Part shown: in pieces, positions 23,163 to 35,700 of the stretch | How positions within the stretch are numbered: the first letter of the stretch is position 1 | Layout: the number at the start of each line of letters is the position of its first letter | Source: Branchiostoma floridae | Taxonomy: Eukaryota > Chordata > Leptocardii > Amphioxiformes > Branchiostomatidae | Reading direction: 5' to 3' | Length of the DNA stretch: 64,000 nucleotides | NCBI RefSeq assembly: GCF_000003815.2 | Contig: NC_049997.1 | Coordinates: forward strand, 6,411,204-6,475,203 | The notes under the pieces: generated by a model | Databases searched by the model: none | What the model was told of the DNA's origin: nothing | The model's input: the letters and a program-made list of their open reading frames with translations, nothing else | Program-made: the position numbers and the translations under genes

Positions 23163-25630
23163 GGCAGCGTAGTTCGAAAGCTGAACAGGCCGTTCTGTTT
23201 TTCTGTCAACAAGGTTAAAATGGTTGTTGAAACATTGGGGACTCGGAGCATTTCTGGAGTGATGGGATTTTTTCCATCACCGGGAATGTTCAACATCAAC
23301 AACATCGTTGTTCGGACTGACCTTACCATGGGATGGAAGTCATGGAACTTTTTTTTCACTACGTATACGGAAGGAGGGAAAGGACGAAGCGATCCGACCA
23401 GACTAGCAGTGTGGCGTGAGTTGGTAACGTTAACGTTAGAGAAGATATTACGTGAAAAGAGTTGAAAAATGTTTCCAACGTCAACAAAGCGGTATTTGTT
23501 GTCTTTGTCTATCATTTCTGTTGAAGCTTTGTTGAACCAGGACATACTAGGTAAACATGTACGGATTTGGGGAAGTTACCGTCAAATGTCAATACGGTAC
23601 TGTGCGCGCTGACCTTGCTTTTTAACTTGCCCACAAACTAAATTCGCAAGAGCGCTCGTCTGTGCTTTGTGTGCTAGATACTTAACGCAACGAAGATTTA
23701 CTATTTGTACGTAGAAATTAATTGTCCCGATCGAAGAAGGTATAGCATTTTAGAGCTGTTTTCTATGAAATATTCAAAATGTTCAAGGGCACTTTACTCT
23801 CAATCGTCGGACATTCGAACAGTGACCGAACGTTCGAAATGGTTGCGAGGCAACCCCCGCTGACTATATCTATAGCTAGCTGCTGACCTGATCTCTTAGG
23901 ATGGGTCTTTTTTTTCATAACTGAAAGCCTATGATCGTTAACATCGAGATATTTTGATGACTTAATGCTGACTTAATAGAAAGATGTCTACTCTTATTGA
24001 CTGAAAGTCAGAAACTGCAAGCACAGACTAAGACATATTGCTGTCAAATAATATTCACTGAAAGCCATTTTCTAGCACTAGTATCGGTTACATAACCAAG
24101 CATGTGCAGGTACAATTTTGACTTTATGTTTACTGTTTACGTAAACTAACTAGTATTCTCAGATGTATGAATCATCAGAGACTTTCTTTGTAGTTTTTTT
24201 TTATAATTTTATTGTGTACTTACTTGTAAAATATGTTATCCAAATCAACCAAAGGCAGTGTGCAAATTCGTCACAGTACACACTTTCAACATTGTATGCC
24301 GTATGGAGAATGCATGACAGCGTTGTAGGTTGTGACACATGCTTGTTTATATCCCAACAAAATGGTAAAAAGGCAAAAAATGAACTAATGCATCACCTTT
24401 CATTGTAAGTCGAATAATTTTCTACACAAACGTTCTGCAACAGGGTCCTGCATATAGCAAAACAGACATGTTACCAAACAGTATAGAAAGCGCCAAAAAC
24501 TAAAATTTCTTAAAACATTTAACGACTGAGTATTATATATACTCACCTGCTTAGGCATAGCAGCAATAGCACAATGTAAAAATCTTGTCAATCACAAAGT
24601 CTGGCTATAAGATGCCAGGCAGAAATGGCCATCATAGCTTGTACGAAGACACAAGTACAAACTCTATTTGAACTGTTAAAGCAAACAATTTACATAATGA
24701 TGCATTCCCATTTTCAATCGGTTTCCAAGTGATAATACAATACTGTTACTGCAGTGACATTACGTTATGTGGCTTTAGCTTTCAACAAAGTTCATATTGA
24801 AAATGACTTCTATTCTCCAGACTGTTGTGAATTTGTTTTCTTTCAACAATGATTCAACAAAATGACCATTTCTCTCAATACATTCTCTTGGTTTCTTGAT
24901 TACAAAAAATATCTTCTAATCTCTGATTAAATAATGTTTCATCAAAACTTTCTTACATAATATCCTCTTCTTGTATACTGTAATTCCTGATTTTTTTCAA
25001 TGTAGCACTACACAATGTTCAAGGTTTTCACTGTGACGACTGTAAGTTAGTGTAACGTGAACTTATCATTACTGACAACAAATAATACTGCAAGAGTCTT
25101 TTTCATGCGCACCTGCTGCCACCGTGAACATTTAGTTCCGAGAACAAGTTCAATTTTCTCAGACCGTGAAAGTTTGGTACCAAGAAGACAAAGTGAATTA
25201 CAGTAATATATAGTACCATGAAAAATATTACAAACTCTGTACAAAAGGTGCCAAACTGTATAATTATTACATTTTCTTTCATCAATAAAATTTACAACAT
25301 ACATTATCCTAATGATTACCATTTCAGGTGACACAAGAAATCAGATTTAAGAAAAGTTTTGGTTGCATCAACTCTCAAATAACATTGTAACATAGGAATA
25401 ATTTACCGTACATAACAAATTTTCATACAACCTGTGGAAACATTTCTACAGAAAAGAGATTCCCCAATCATTCTACATGCTATCACTCAGCCTCACTTAA
25501 ACTAAATGGTTAGCATTGTTGCATAGCTTCACAAATTACTTATTATATATAATAAAAACATTCTCAATTCTATGTACAGTATATACAGATTTACCCTCAT
25601 TTTCTACTTATCTGAACTATGCATTACATG

Positions 25631-25636
25631 TTTATT
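25631..25636 (-). terminator. Possible poly(A) signal of the ankyrin/death-domain protease gene
   Basis: TTTATT on the plus strand reads AATAAA on the minus strand, about 205 nt after the TAA stop at 25841-25843. Other AT-rich alternatives exist nearby. Confidence 0.4.
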
Positions 25637-25840
25637 GCCTTATTGAAAGGTATTAAAAAAACCGAGGTTTTTTTAACCTCCTTGGGTAAACAAAGTTATG
25701 AAACTGTCTGGACATTACAAGTTTGTGGAATGTATTCTTTATCGTCTAAATCTCAATAACACACATCAGTAGCTGCAGTATACATCAGTTTTCCTGCATG
25801 AAGCCCTAATCTGCATAATTCAAGACATGATTGTTCAGTT

Positions 25841-26777
25841 TTAGCTGATTGAGACAGAAGCCAGAGAGACAGCAACCTGCTCAGAGGTAGCTGGGAAGAT
25901 TTCATTGAAAACATCAGGTGCCAGGTTTTGACGTGCATGGTCTCTAATGGCAGATAGACGTACCCCACGCTCAATGAGGCTCTTACTGCTAGCATCTGGG
26001 AATCCTCTGGTGTGCATGAGCACCACATTACCATACGTGTCAAACCCTGGGGAGCCTGAGGAGCCGTGGAACATGACACTGGTGTCGTACAGGGGCTTCT
26101 GTTCATCATCTTGGATCATATTGGGAAAGCGAACATGGACAATGTATCGCCGAACCACCCCAGCAATACAGCCAAAGTCAATTATCTTATTGCCGCCATA
26201 AGGATGGCCCACAAGAACAACCATCTTTCTGCTATCCTCACTCTCTGAGATTGAATGTGCAAGGAGAGGCAAACTTTCAAGATTTCTTTCCATCTCATCT
26301 TCAACTGCTAGCTGCAGTATAGCATAATCTAGATCCTCGCTATAGCATTTGAGCAGAGCTGCAGGGGATTCAAAGGGAACTTTGTATTCCCTTCCAGTAG
26401 ACACAAAGAATGTTGCAGTGTACTGACTAGCTTCATGAACTGACCATAAGGCCCTGTTCATCAATCTATACACATGGTAACAAGTGAGAACCTTTCCCTT
26501 ACTCAACAGGAACCCAGTTCCTGAACCCCCCGGCCAGTTGATGCGGCACACTGACTTCTTTCTTTCTTGTATGCGATCAAGTATGACTGAATCAAGGCTA
26601 AAGTTGAAACTGTTAGAGAAAACCTCCTCACGGAGTGTCCTCCGGTTGAGCTCTATCCTCCTCTCATCAGCCTCCTTGTTCTTGTCTGGGACGAAGTTCA
26701 GGTTGGGAAAGTTGGGATGAACGATGTCTGTCACTTCACTCTGCAACTCCAGCAATTTCCCTCTCATTGACTGCTCC
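25841..26777 (-). other. FAM111-like trypsin-fold protease exon (terminal exon)
   Basis: This single 937-nt terminal exon encodes about 311 residues. A charged helix-rich lead is followed by the chymotrypsin fold: INWPGGSGTGFLLSKG, catalytic His in TCYHV, Asp in DLDYAILQL, oxyanion and Ser motif FHGSSGSPGFD, then a basic C-terminal helix. All three catalytic residues are present. Similarity in motif layout is closest to the C-terminal domain of FAM111A/B. Entry is at phase 2 from the death-domain exon. Confidence 0.85.
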
Positions 26778-29700
26778 CTGTGAGTCACAGCAATTGAATG
26801 GTTCTCATTAGTTGCATATAAGTTGTAGTCTTAACTTAAACGTTCATCTGTGTTGGTTTTAGTCATTCTTGAACTTGTTAAAACAGTTCCAACACAAAAC
26901 TTTCGAAAATTTGGGCGAGTCCAAATAGGTGAGTCCAATTTTTGTGTTGGAAATTACAGTTTAACTAGCTCAAGAAGTTGTAGTCTTGTACAATTCTGAG
27001 TATAACTTAATATTGCACAGTTGTGTGCAATCAATAGTTCATTTAATACATACCATCAACTGACAAATATATAGTATCCTGCTTTGAAAGTACTGTAATA
27101 AGATAATACAAATTAGGCTCAAGCTGCACTACATGCACTACACTGTACCTCATGACAAAGACAGGATAATTAGTATAAATAATTACATTGTAGTCAACCT
27201 CTCCACAATTTCCGTCTGTCCTGCTAAGTACAGCGCAGTCTTCAGTCCCTCTACTGTTGCTTTGGTACCAGACAGATGTAGCCACTCCTCCAGCACTGCC
27301 AAACAGCATCTCCCTGTGTCATCTTGGTGCCTCTGTCTGATTCGCTCAATGTCAGCATCAGACAGGCCCAGGTTTGTCCCTAGCTCCCTCCAGGGTGGCT
27401 TCAGTTCAACAACAATGGGGATGCACCAAGCCACAGCTGCAAAATGAAACAATTGGAATGGTGTTTGCTAGAAATTTAAAATTTGTCATGGACAAATGAC
27501 ACAGTTTACTAATTGTCCGATTCCTACCTGTTGCACTGGAGTCAGTCCTGATGTCAGTTGGTGCAGCCTGAGCTTGCAATCTTTTGGGATGGGTTTGCAT
27601 CTTGTGAGTGTTACCGGCACCTTGGTGAACACATGCTGTGTTTGCTGTTAGAGAATATATTATAATGTAATCATGCAGCATGAATGTACTGTTTTACAGT
27701 ATTTTAGTATCTAAATGACCAGCAGTGCTTGCAGAAATATAATCGTTTTTTTCGGTACTAAAATGTTTTATCATGACAATCACAAGAATTGGGTTTAAAC
27801 TCAAAAGAAAAAAAAATACCCACTTGTCAAAATGTCACCCTCTAGGCACTGGAAATAAACAATATTTGATATAGTTTGATTGTATTAATATTATAATAAT
27901 GATCATATTGTGATAAAAACTTGCATGAACACAGAGTTACACCAAGATTTAGTAAAATGTACATGAGTGCTATAAGGCATCCTTCAGCAGGAAGGCTTCT
28001 TTTTACAACAAGTCTACTAAAGACAATCTCTTACCTCCCAGAAACTGAACTCACATACAGTTTCAGGTGGTCGCTCTTGAATGTTTCTTATGGTCACGTC
28101 CCCCTTCACAGGCTTCCCATTGGGCCTATCCAGAACCATCTGGACACTCTGGCCTTCATCTTCACAGCACTGCTGGGCACGTAGCTTCATCTGTCTGGAT
28201 CTTTTCTGGCCTTGAAGGATGCTTACAGTGACATCAACACGATTGCCATGATAAAGATCGAACATTGCTTTGTTACTTCCACACAAGGTGAAATCTGGTT
28301 TGTAGTCGTCTGCCTTTATGCTGCGGTCTCTACAGATAACATGGAATTCCACACCGCCTGTGTGGGGCTTGATGTATCCAGTAAATCGACAGTTTAGAGT
28401 TCTTGACGATAGTGCAGCTACCACCATCTTTCCCACTGTGATCAATGTATCTAAAGGAGTCCACAAAATGGTCAAAGGACTGAATGTCTGCAGGAAAGTT
28501 GATATCTTGTCCGAATATATCTGGTGCACTGTTGAAGCAGTGATATCTGTCCAGCCTTCTCCATCATGATGCTTCAGGAGAAGACACCCCATCCCTTCAG
28601 AACCTGGAGGTCGCCACGTCTGCACCTTCACTGGTCCATTCAGCTGTGCACCATGTAGGTTGACATCAACAGCTGGGGAGAACAGCACCTGATCCAGTAG
28701 CTCGCGTAGACAGGCGTCCTCACCCAGGGACCAGGGGTAGCCAGAGATCCAGTTTACACTCTCAGGATCCCTGAGGATAGCAGCAACATCTACGGTAGAG
28801 ATTGTTATCACTGTGTCTTGCTGAAGGATGCCAGGTGGTACAACAAGTCTGACAAGACCAGGAATCTCCAACTCTCCACCCTCGGGTCCTACTTCAGCTT
28901 CCATTGTCCTTGTGTGCTTCAACTCATCTGGTACACCTGCAAAACATTGGCATCAACATTAGAAAACAAACATGATGTTTGACAGTTGGTACGTTAAAGC
29001 CTCAATATATGTTTCACTCTTGGAGGCCACTCAAGACCTAAAACTGATACATGTTAAAAATTTTAAGGCAAGAAACTGGGACAGCGCATCACACCCACTG
29101 TAAATTATATCTTAGACCATCATGAAGAATCCAGGATGACTGAATCAAAAAGAGGGAAAAATTTTCTAACAAATTCAATGTTCTTTGTAATGCTTGCTGT
29201 CTTGTTTTCACATTAATTTTGTTTCGAACCTTGAAGATCTTACAAGTTGCAACAAGCATTTATTTCACCAGAGAATAGGTTTACTTAAATTTGAATTAAA
29301 ACCAACCTGGAATGTCCTGTACAATAGCAGGAAAGCTGATCCCAGCTGCCAGCATGTCCTTTCCCAGCATTCTGAGGTCACCTGGAATGGTCAAATAAAG
29401 CTTAGACAAAATAGTTAAGTTAAAACCAATATTCTGCAATTTTCAATATGGTTAATTGACAGTTAGAAAATCTGGGTAGCTACAAAATGTACATACCCGT
29501 TGTGATGTATTCACTCTTCATCATGTCCCTGATCAAGTCAGCTGGCACTTTAGGCCCAGGAATTTCCTGTTTACCGGTACGTGCAGACCACACCCGCATC
29601 AGCAGCCTTACATCTGTCTCCTCCAGCCGGCTGAGAATGGTGTCCAGTACCTTCTTCTGGCCATCTTTATCTGCCTTGTGCTGCAACAGTACTTCTACAC

Positions 29701-32700
29701 ACTTGGAGTGACCTGTTTTAGTTGCATACTGAATGGGGGTGAAGCCCTGCAATGATATCATAATACTTTGTTCCCATAAAGCACATGTAATGGGTCGATT
29801 ACAACAGTTACTGTATATTACTGTATTGTAATCATTGCTGTACAGCACTATTACGTGCCAGTAGTGACAGTCATAAAGTAATTACACTTAATTTTGAAGG
29901 TAATTCAATTTGATTGTACATGTTGTACAGTCACTACAAGTGACTGTAGGACTTGATTTTGTAGTGGAAAGAAAAAGGGAAAAGAATCTTAAGCATAATA
30001 ATTTGTTTAAGGTTAAATTTTGTGTTTTACTTGAAGCCATTCTTTCGTACTGTTCTGTTACAAATTGGAAAAGCAGTTTCTCAATTTCATGCTAGAGAGG
30101 TCACCATAAAACTGCAAAAATGACACAAGACATTGCAAAAATTTACAACTCCACTATGATATCCATCTGAAATCTTACATGTACCATAAAGGAGTATGTG
30201 ATGCACTGTCATTCCACCTACCCTATTGTCCTGTACATTCACATCAGCACCAGCTGTCAGTAAAGCTGATACAGTTTCAGGGTGGCCTTTCCCAACTGCC
30301 AGGTGCAGGGGGGTTCTTGGCTGTAAAACACATCACACATGGATTTCAGTGGAAGGAAAACTGGTGGTCTTCAGTGCAGAAACTGACTTTCAATGAAGTG
30401 AATGTTGATGGCAATTTGCTAATACAATTACAATTATTATCATTATACATGTATAGTCTGACTATAGAGTGACAACACAAGATGCAACACAATATCATTG
30501 TATACTAGTCAATCTACATGTACATTGTACCTACCAGCCTGTCCCGTCTGCTCACAAAAATATGGTGGCCTTTCCCAGCTGCCAGGTGCAGGGGAGTCAT
30601 TTGCTGTGAAACACATCAGATGGTCTTCAGTATACATTTTGTATACATGTATGACAAGTCATTGCTTAAATCTACACAATAAAGATTCACTGAGAAATTA
30701 AAGGTCTTGGTACAAGTAAAAGGTGGCATCCCATACAATATGCTACTCCAGCAGGAGTATGTGATGTACAGCAGGTTGTGGTGGATGGATGGGAATTACT
30801 ATACAAGTACAGATGTTGGTGGTGGTGGGAATTCGCTTGTGGCTACTACTAGTACATTTGTGTATGTGCATAAAAAATCCTACTACAATGTAGAGGTGAA
30901 ATCTCACATGATGATACAGCAACATACTAAGTTAACTGTGATGCAACAGTTGATCTACGCACCTGACTATCCAGTACATTCACATCTGCACCAGCCGTCA
31001 GTAAAGCTGACACAGTTTCATGGTGGCCTCTCTCAGCTGCTAGGTGCAGAGGAGTCATTTGCTGTAAAACATCATGCCAACAGGTTACAATGACATACCC
31101 TTGCTGGTGGCTTAGAAAATATCCAACCGTTACAATGTGAAGGTGAAATCTCACACGATAAAACAGCAACATGCTGTGTTGCACCGCAACAGTTGATCTA
31201 CCCACCTGACTATCCAGTACGTTCACTTCTGCACCAGCTGTCAGTAAAGCTGATACAGTTTCAGGGTGGTCATTCTCAGCTGCCAGGTGCAGTGGAGTTC
31301 TTTGCTGTAAAACATCATGGCAGCATGTTAGACTGACATACATGTACATGTACATTTGTACTAGTGCTGATATTGATGGCAATTTGCTTCAAGCCTTGTG
31401 TCTACTACTTGTATCATCCACTACAAGATAAGGAGAAATTCAGTTCATGGCCTAGAGGTCAGGTCATGTGGACTTGCTTTGAAAAACCTCAATTTAAAAA
31501 AAACGAAATCTCACATGATGGTACAGTAACATGACATACAGCACAATATATAGTCAATACCTGACTATCCAGTACGTTCACTTCTGCACCAGCTGTCAGT
31601 AAAGCTGATACAGTTTCATGGTGGTCATTCTCAGCTGCCAGGTGCAGGGCAGTTCTTTGCTGTAAAACACATCAGCTGAACTTTCAGTGGAGGAAGAACT
31701 TAAATACATTTTGTACATGTGTATCTAATAGTACAGTGTCCTGAAAAACAATAATTGAAATCAATCATGGAACCATTACGAACCAATGTAACACTGTCAA
31801 TCTACAGCACCTACCTCACTGTCTCTTGTGTTCACTTCTGCACAAGCTGTCAGTAAAGATGACACAGTTTCATGGTGGCCATTCCCAACTGCCAGGTGCA
31901 GGGGGGTTCTTTGCTGTAAAACACATCACACATAAGCATGGATTTCAGTGGTAGGAAAACTGATAATGGTGATATAGCTTAAGGGGGCACACCCCAGTTT
32001 ATTTGGGGTTTCAAATGGAGGCAGCACACCCTCAAGTCTATAGTGACCATCTCTTCCAGGGAATTATCCTGAAGCAAAATAACTGTACATGGGGTGAGAG
32101 GATATTCCTTCAGCTACAAGACCAGCTGAGTTTCGATCCTTCAACTTCTCTCATTTTGAAAAATTATAGGGAAAAAAGTATTTTCATGTCAAAAATGATG
32201 CACAAAATCGGGCATTTTCGCATTGGATATAAAACAGATTAAGATTTTTTCCGGCAAGCACGACTGATAATGCCAGAAAGAGGAAAATCTATCGAGTAAT
32301 CTAGCCAATTATAAAGAAAATTCTAGTACAGTTTTTTAAATCATCCTCGGCGCGCGGCATTGCAACTTGGCTTAACACAGCGCTTCAGATCTAGAGGTCA
32401 ATCTAGGTCATGGGCCTCTTAACATTCAGTCGTAGAAATATCCCAGAAGTAAGGTGCGGACCAAAACACAATTTGCACCCAAAACACACCATTTCCTACG
32501 CTTTTCAGCCATGTAACCATTTGTCATTTCGCAGGAAATAATGAGAAATGTCAACTCAAACACGGACCCTCGGAAGCCTTTTGTCACTTTTTTGTCGCGC
32601 ACTACCACAGACCCCGGTCGCGGAAGAACTGGGGTGTGCATCACGTCACCGGAACGTACTGCGCCTGCGCGAAAAGTATACACATACTAATCTCCCGGTT

Positions 32701-35700
32701 TACTAAAGTCCGTACTTAAGAAAGTGTGTGCGTATATAAGGGTAAAACTCCGTGTACGTTTTACATGAAACCATGTCTTTAATATATACTTTGCAACAAG
32801 CGGGATTTCAATGCAACGTTAAAAAAGCAACCAGTGTTCGCGCAGGCGCAGTACGTTCTACCGACGTGTTGGGGTGTGCACCGTTAAAAGTAATTTTTCT
32901 GGAAAACAACAAATGAAATCTAATTATTGAATCATGAGTCAATATTATGCAACACAGCCTGGCAATCTACCTACCCAGAGGATGTAAGGGGGCAAAAACT
33001 GTATCCGACAAATAAAAGCAATTGTTGGAAACAGGTCAGCGTCCATATCTGCTTCCTTCGCATGCAAATCCATGGCAGGTAAACACAACAAACCTGCATA
33101 CCAGACGATTCAGCTGATAAAGTCGTTTAAAACCAAGGTTCAGGTCTCCCTGGTTTTCTACTCGCTAATGTTCGCTCCCTCCGTCAAAAGACTGACGAGC
33201 TTTATAGTGTGTCATGCCAACAACGCTAGCATTGTTGCTATTATTAGTGAAATATTAGTGAACGATGATATCCCTGACTCGATTGTCTCACTTCCGGGGT
33301 ATACTGCGCTTTGACGCGACCGTGAAAGTAGAGGTGGCGGTGGTGTCGCTCTAACACCAGTTCTGGTCTGCAAGCCAAACGGCTTGTAGAAATTGAGGAA
33401 GAGGGTTTTGAGGCCCTTTGGCTAAATATGGATTAGACCTGCCCGACTACCCCGTGGTCAAAACTGTCTGATCGCTGGGGCGGTGTACAACCCACCTAGG
33501 TCATCAGCTACCTCAAGAAGTGACAATGACTTAACTGATTACCTGAGTTGATGCCTGGAGTACATTGAGTGCAAATACTCCCAACAAGGAATCATTCTTG
33601 GGGACACCAACAAGTACATGTATCAACAGTTATGCTCCAGATATAGGCTGAAGCAAGTCATCACTATGGCGACCAGGGGTGACAGCCGGCTGGATTCTAT
33701 CATCACAAACCTTCACGTCATGTATCCACCTCATGTTCACCTGCCTCCAATCGGCTCCTCTGACCATCAGTCTATCTTGTCGTCATCTGGAACGTGGTCA
33801 ACCAAACTGCTTCGTTACATCACCCGTAGACAATGCACACCTGAAGGAATGAGGCGGTTGGGTCTGTTGTTGAATACTACGGATGTCTCACCTGTGTATG
33901 AACACGCCTGATCCAGAGTCTAAAGCTACCATACTAACAACAATGCTTGGAATGATTTTGGACAATGCTGTTCCTATGAGAAGGGTCAAAGTCACAAACA
34001 ACGACAAACCGTGGATCACTGTTACAATAAAGGAACTAATCGTGGCGAGACAGCAGGCTTTCCGCGCTGTAAATACAGAATCCTATTCTAAGCTGAGGAA
34101 CACAGTGGCAAAACTTGTAAAAAGTGCCAAACATCGGTTCTACAAAGTTGTTACAGTGAAGTTCACCAGTTGATGAACTCAAATTCTTAGTTTGTTATAA
34201 AAATGTTAACACTACGGACCCTTCCACTCTACACTACAGCGGGAATAATGTGACACCCTAGCCGATCACTTTGCGTCAGTTTGGAATCAGGTGATTCACG
34301 ATGTCCCTACAGAACAGAGCGTTGAGCAAATGTTGTCACAAAATGGTCTTTCACTCTTTTCCATTGGTCAAATCAAGTTGAAACTACGTCAGCTGAATGG
34401 GGAAAAAGGCTGCTGGGCCAAATAATATTCCACCATGGCTTCTGAAACAGTTCCATGAGGAACTGGCCCCAATTATATGCGACTTGTGCAAATGTATTGG
34501 ACACGGTACCTTCCCGCGGCCTTGGAAAGACGCTCTTGTTAGAGCAGTCCCAAAAAAGGCAAGACCATGCTTTCCCGCGGAGTACCGGCAGATCTCCTTG
34601 GTAAGCTGCGTCAGCAAGGTCTTGGCAAAACGATCTACTGTCACGGCCCTTATTCACATACTACAGTCTTGGCATGAGGCACTTAATACCTTGACCTAAG
34701 TTAGACATACACGAAATTTTCGTCGACTTCAGGGTATCAGACAATCACTATGGACATTAATCAGTAGCTACTTAGAAGGTAGATCTCAAAGGGTGAAATG
34801 GGGTCCCTGTTTATCAAAGCCGCATGATGTACTGGCAGGTGCGCCACAAGGTTGTTGTTGTCACCACTTTTGTTTGTTATTTGTATTAACTTGATAGAGT
34901 TGATACAAATAATGGCAGTCGACCATTCTCAATTGCAAGGTGCAGGAGAGTTCTTGGCTGTAAAATCAAACACATCACACATGGATTTCAGTGGAAGGAA
35001 AACTGATAATGGTGATATAGCTTAAAAGTACTTTTTTCTGGAAAACAGCAAATAAAATGTAATTATTGAATCATGAGTCAATACTAGAGTTCCAAGAACA
35101 CATATCGCCAAATAATCATGCCTTTGTTCAAGACTATTAGGTCTCATTCATGTAGTACTAAAGAGCATCTACCACAAAAGCAAACGACTCAGCATGAACA
35201 TGTGTTTGTATCAGTCGAAAATTCCATTTATCCATCCCATCTAACCTCGGGTGTTGTTGTTTACAAACAGACATACATTCTACTGCAGTACCGTAGAAAT
35301 ATGGCAGGTAAACCATTTTCAACTTGACCTTCCTTAGTTTCCACAGGGACTTCTCAAGTCCAACCCCCCTCAAGTTAATCTGGTGACATATACATGTATA
35401 CAGACCCACATTATACCAGTAGGCTCGTTCTCATTTAAATGTCGAAATGCTGTCGCCTGACTTTATGCTTGATGTGGAGCAAATTGTAGACAACATCACT
35501 GGTTCCTTCATTTTTCCACAACCCCTGTAATGTTTTACAAAAGATGCACCACAACATTTGTATTGGTTGATGGCTTAGAAGATTATTATAGCCATGGATG
35601 GGATTTCCCACCCAAAAAAATTGGCTGTCGCCTGAGAGGAAACGAAGAATTCAAATAGTAGCCCCAATGTAACAATTCAGTTCCCAGAATGATTGTTCGG

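Larger units (their letters stand above)
21884..25840. other. Intergenic region, no confident gene
   Basis: This AT-rich DNA lies between the Ulp1-like gene and the 3' end of the minus-strand protease gene. It holds a possible promoter-like tandem motif at 23036-23160 and a possible minus-strand poly(A) signal at 25631-25636. Open frames here (for example 23151-23465) show no recognisable domain and no coding-like composition. Confidence 0.7.

Noticed and set aside
23151..23465. Possible small plus-strand gene of about 104 codons
   Set aside because: The open frame starts at a TTG, has no recognisable domain, and a matching antisense frame is equally long.
27528..28035. Donor at 28034/28035 (GGGAG|GTAAGAG) for the ZU5-UPA exon
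   Set aside because: It leaves at phase 0, which puts a stop into the death-domain exon; the GTGAGT donor after 28055 keeps all downstream frames open.
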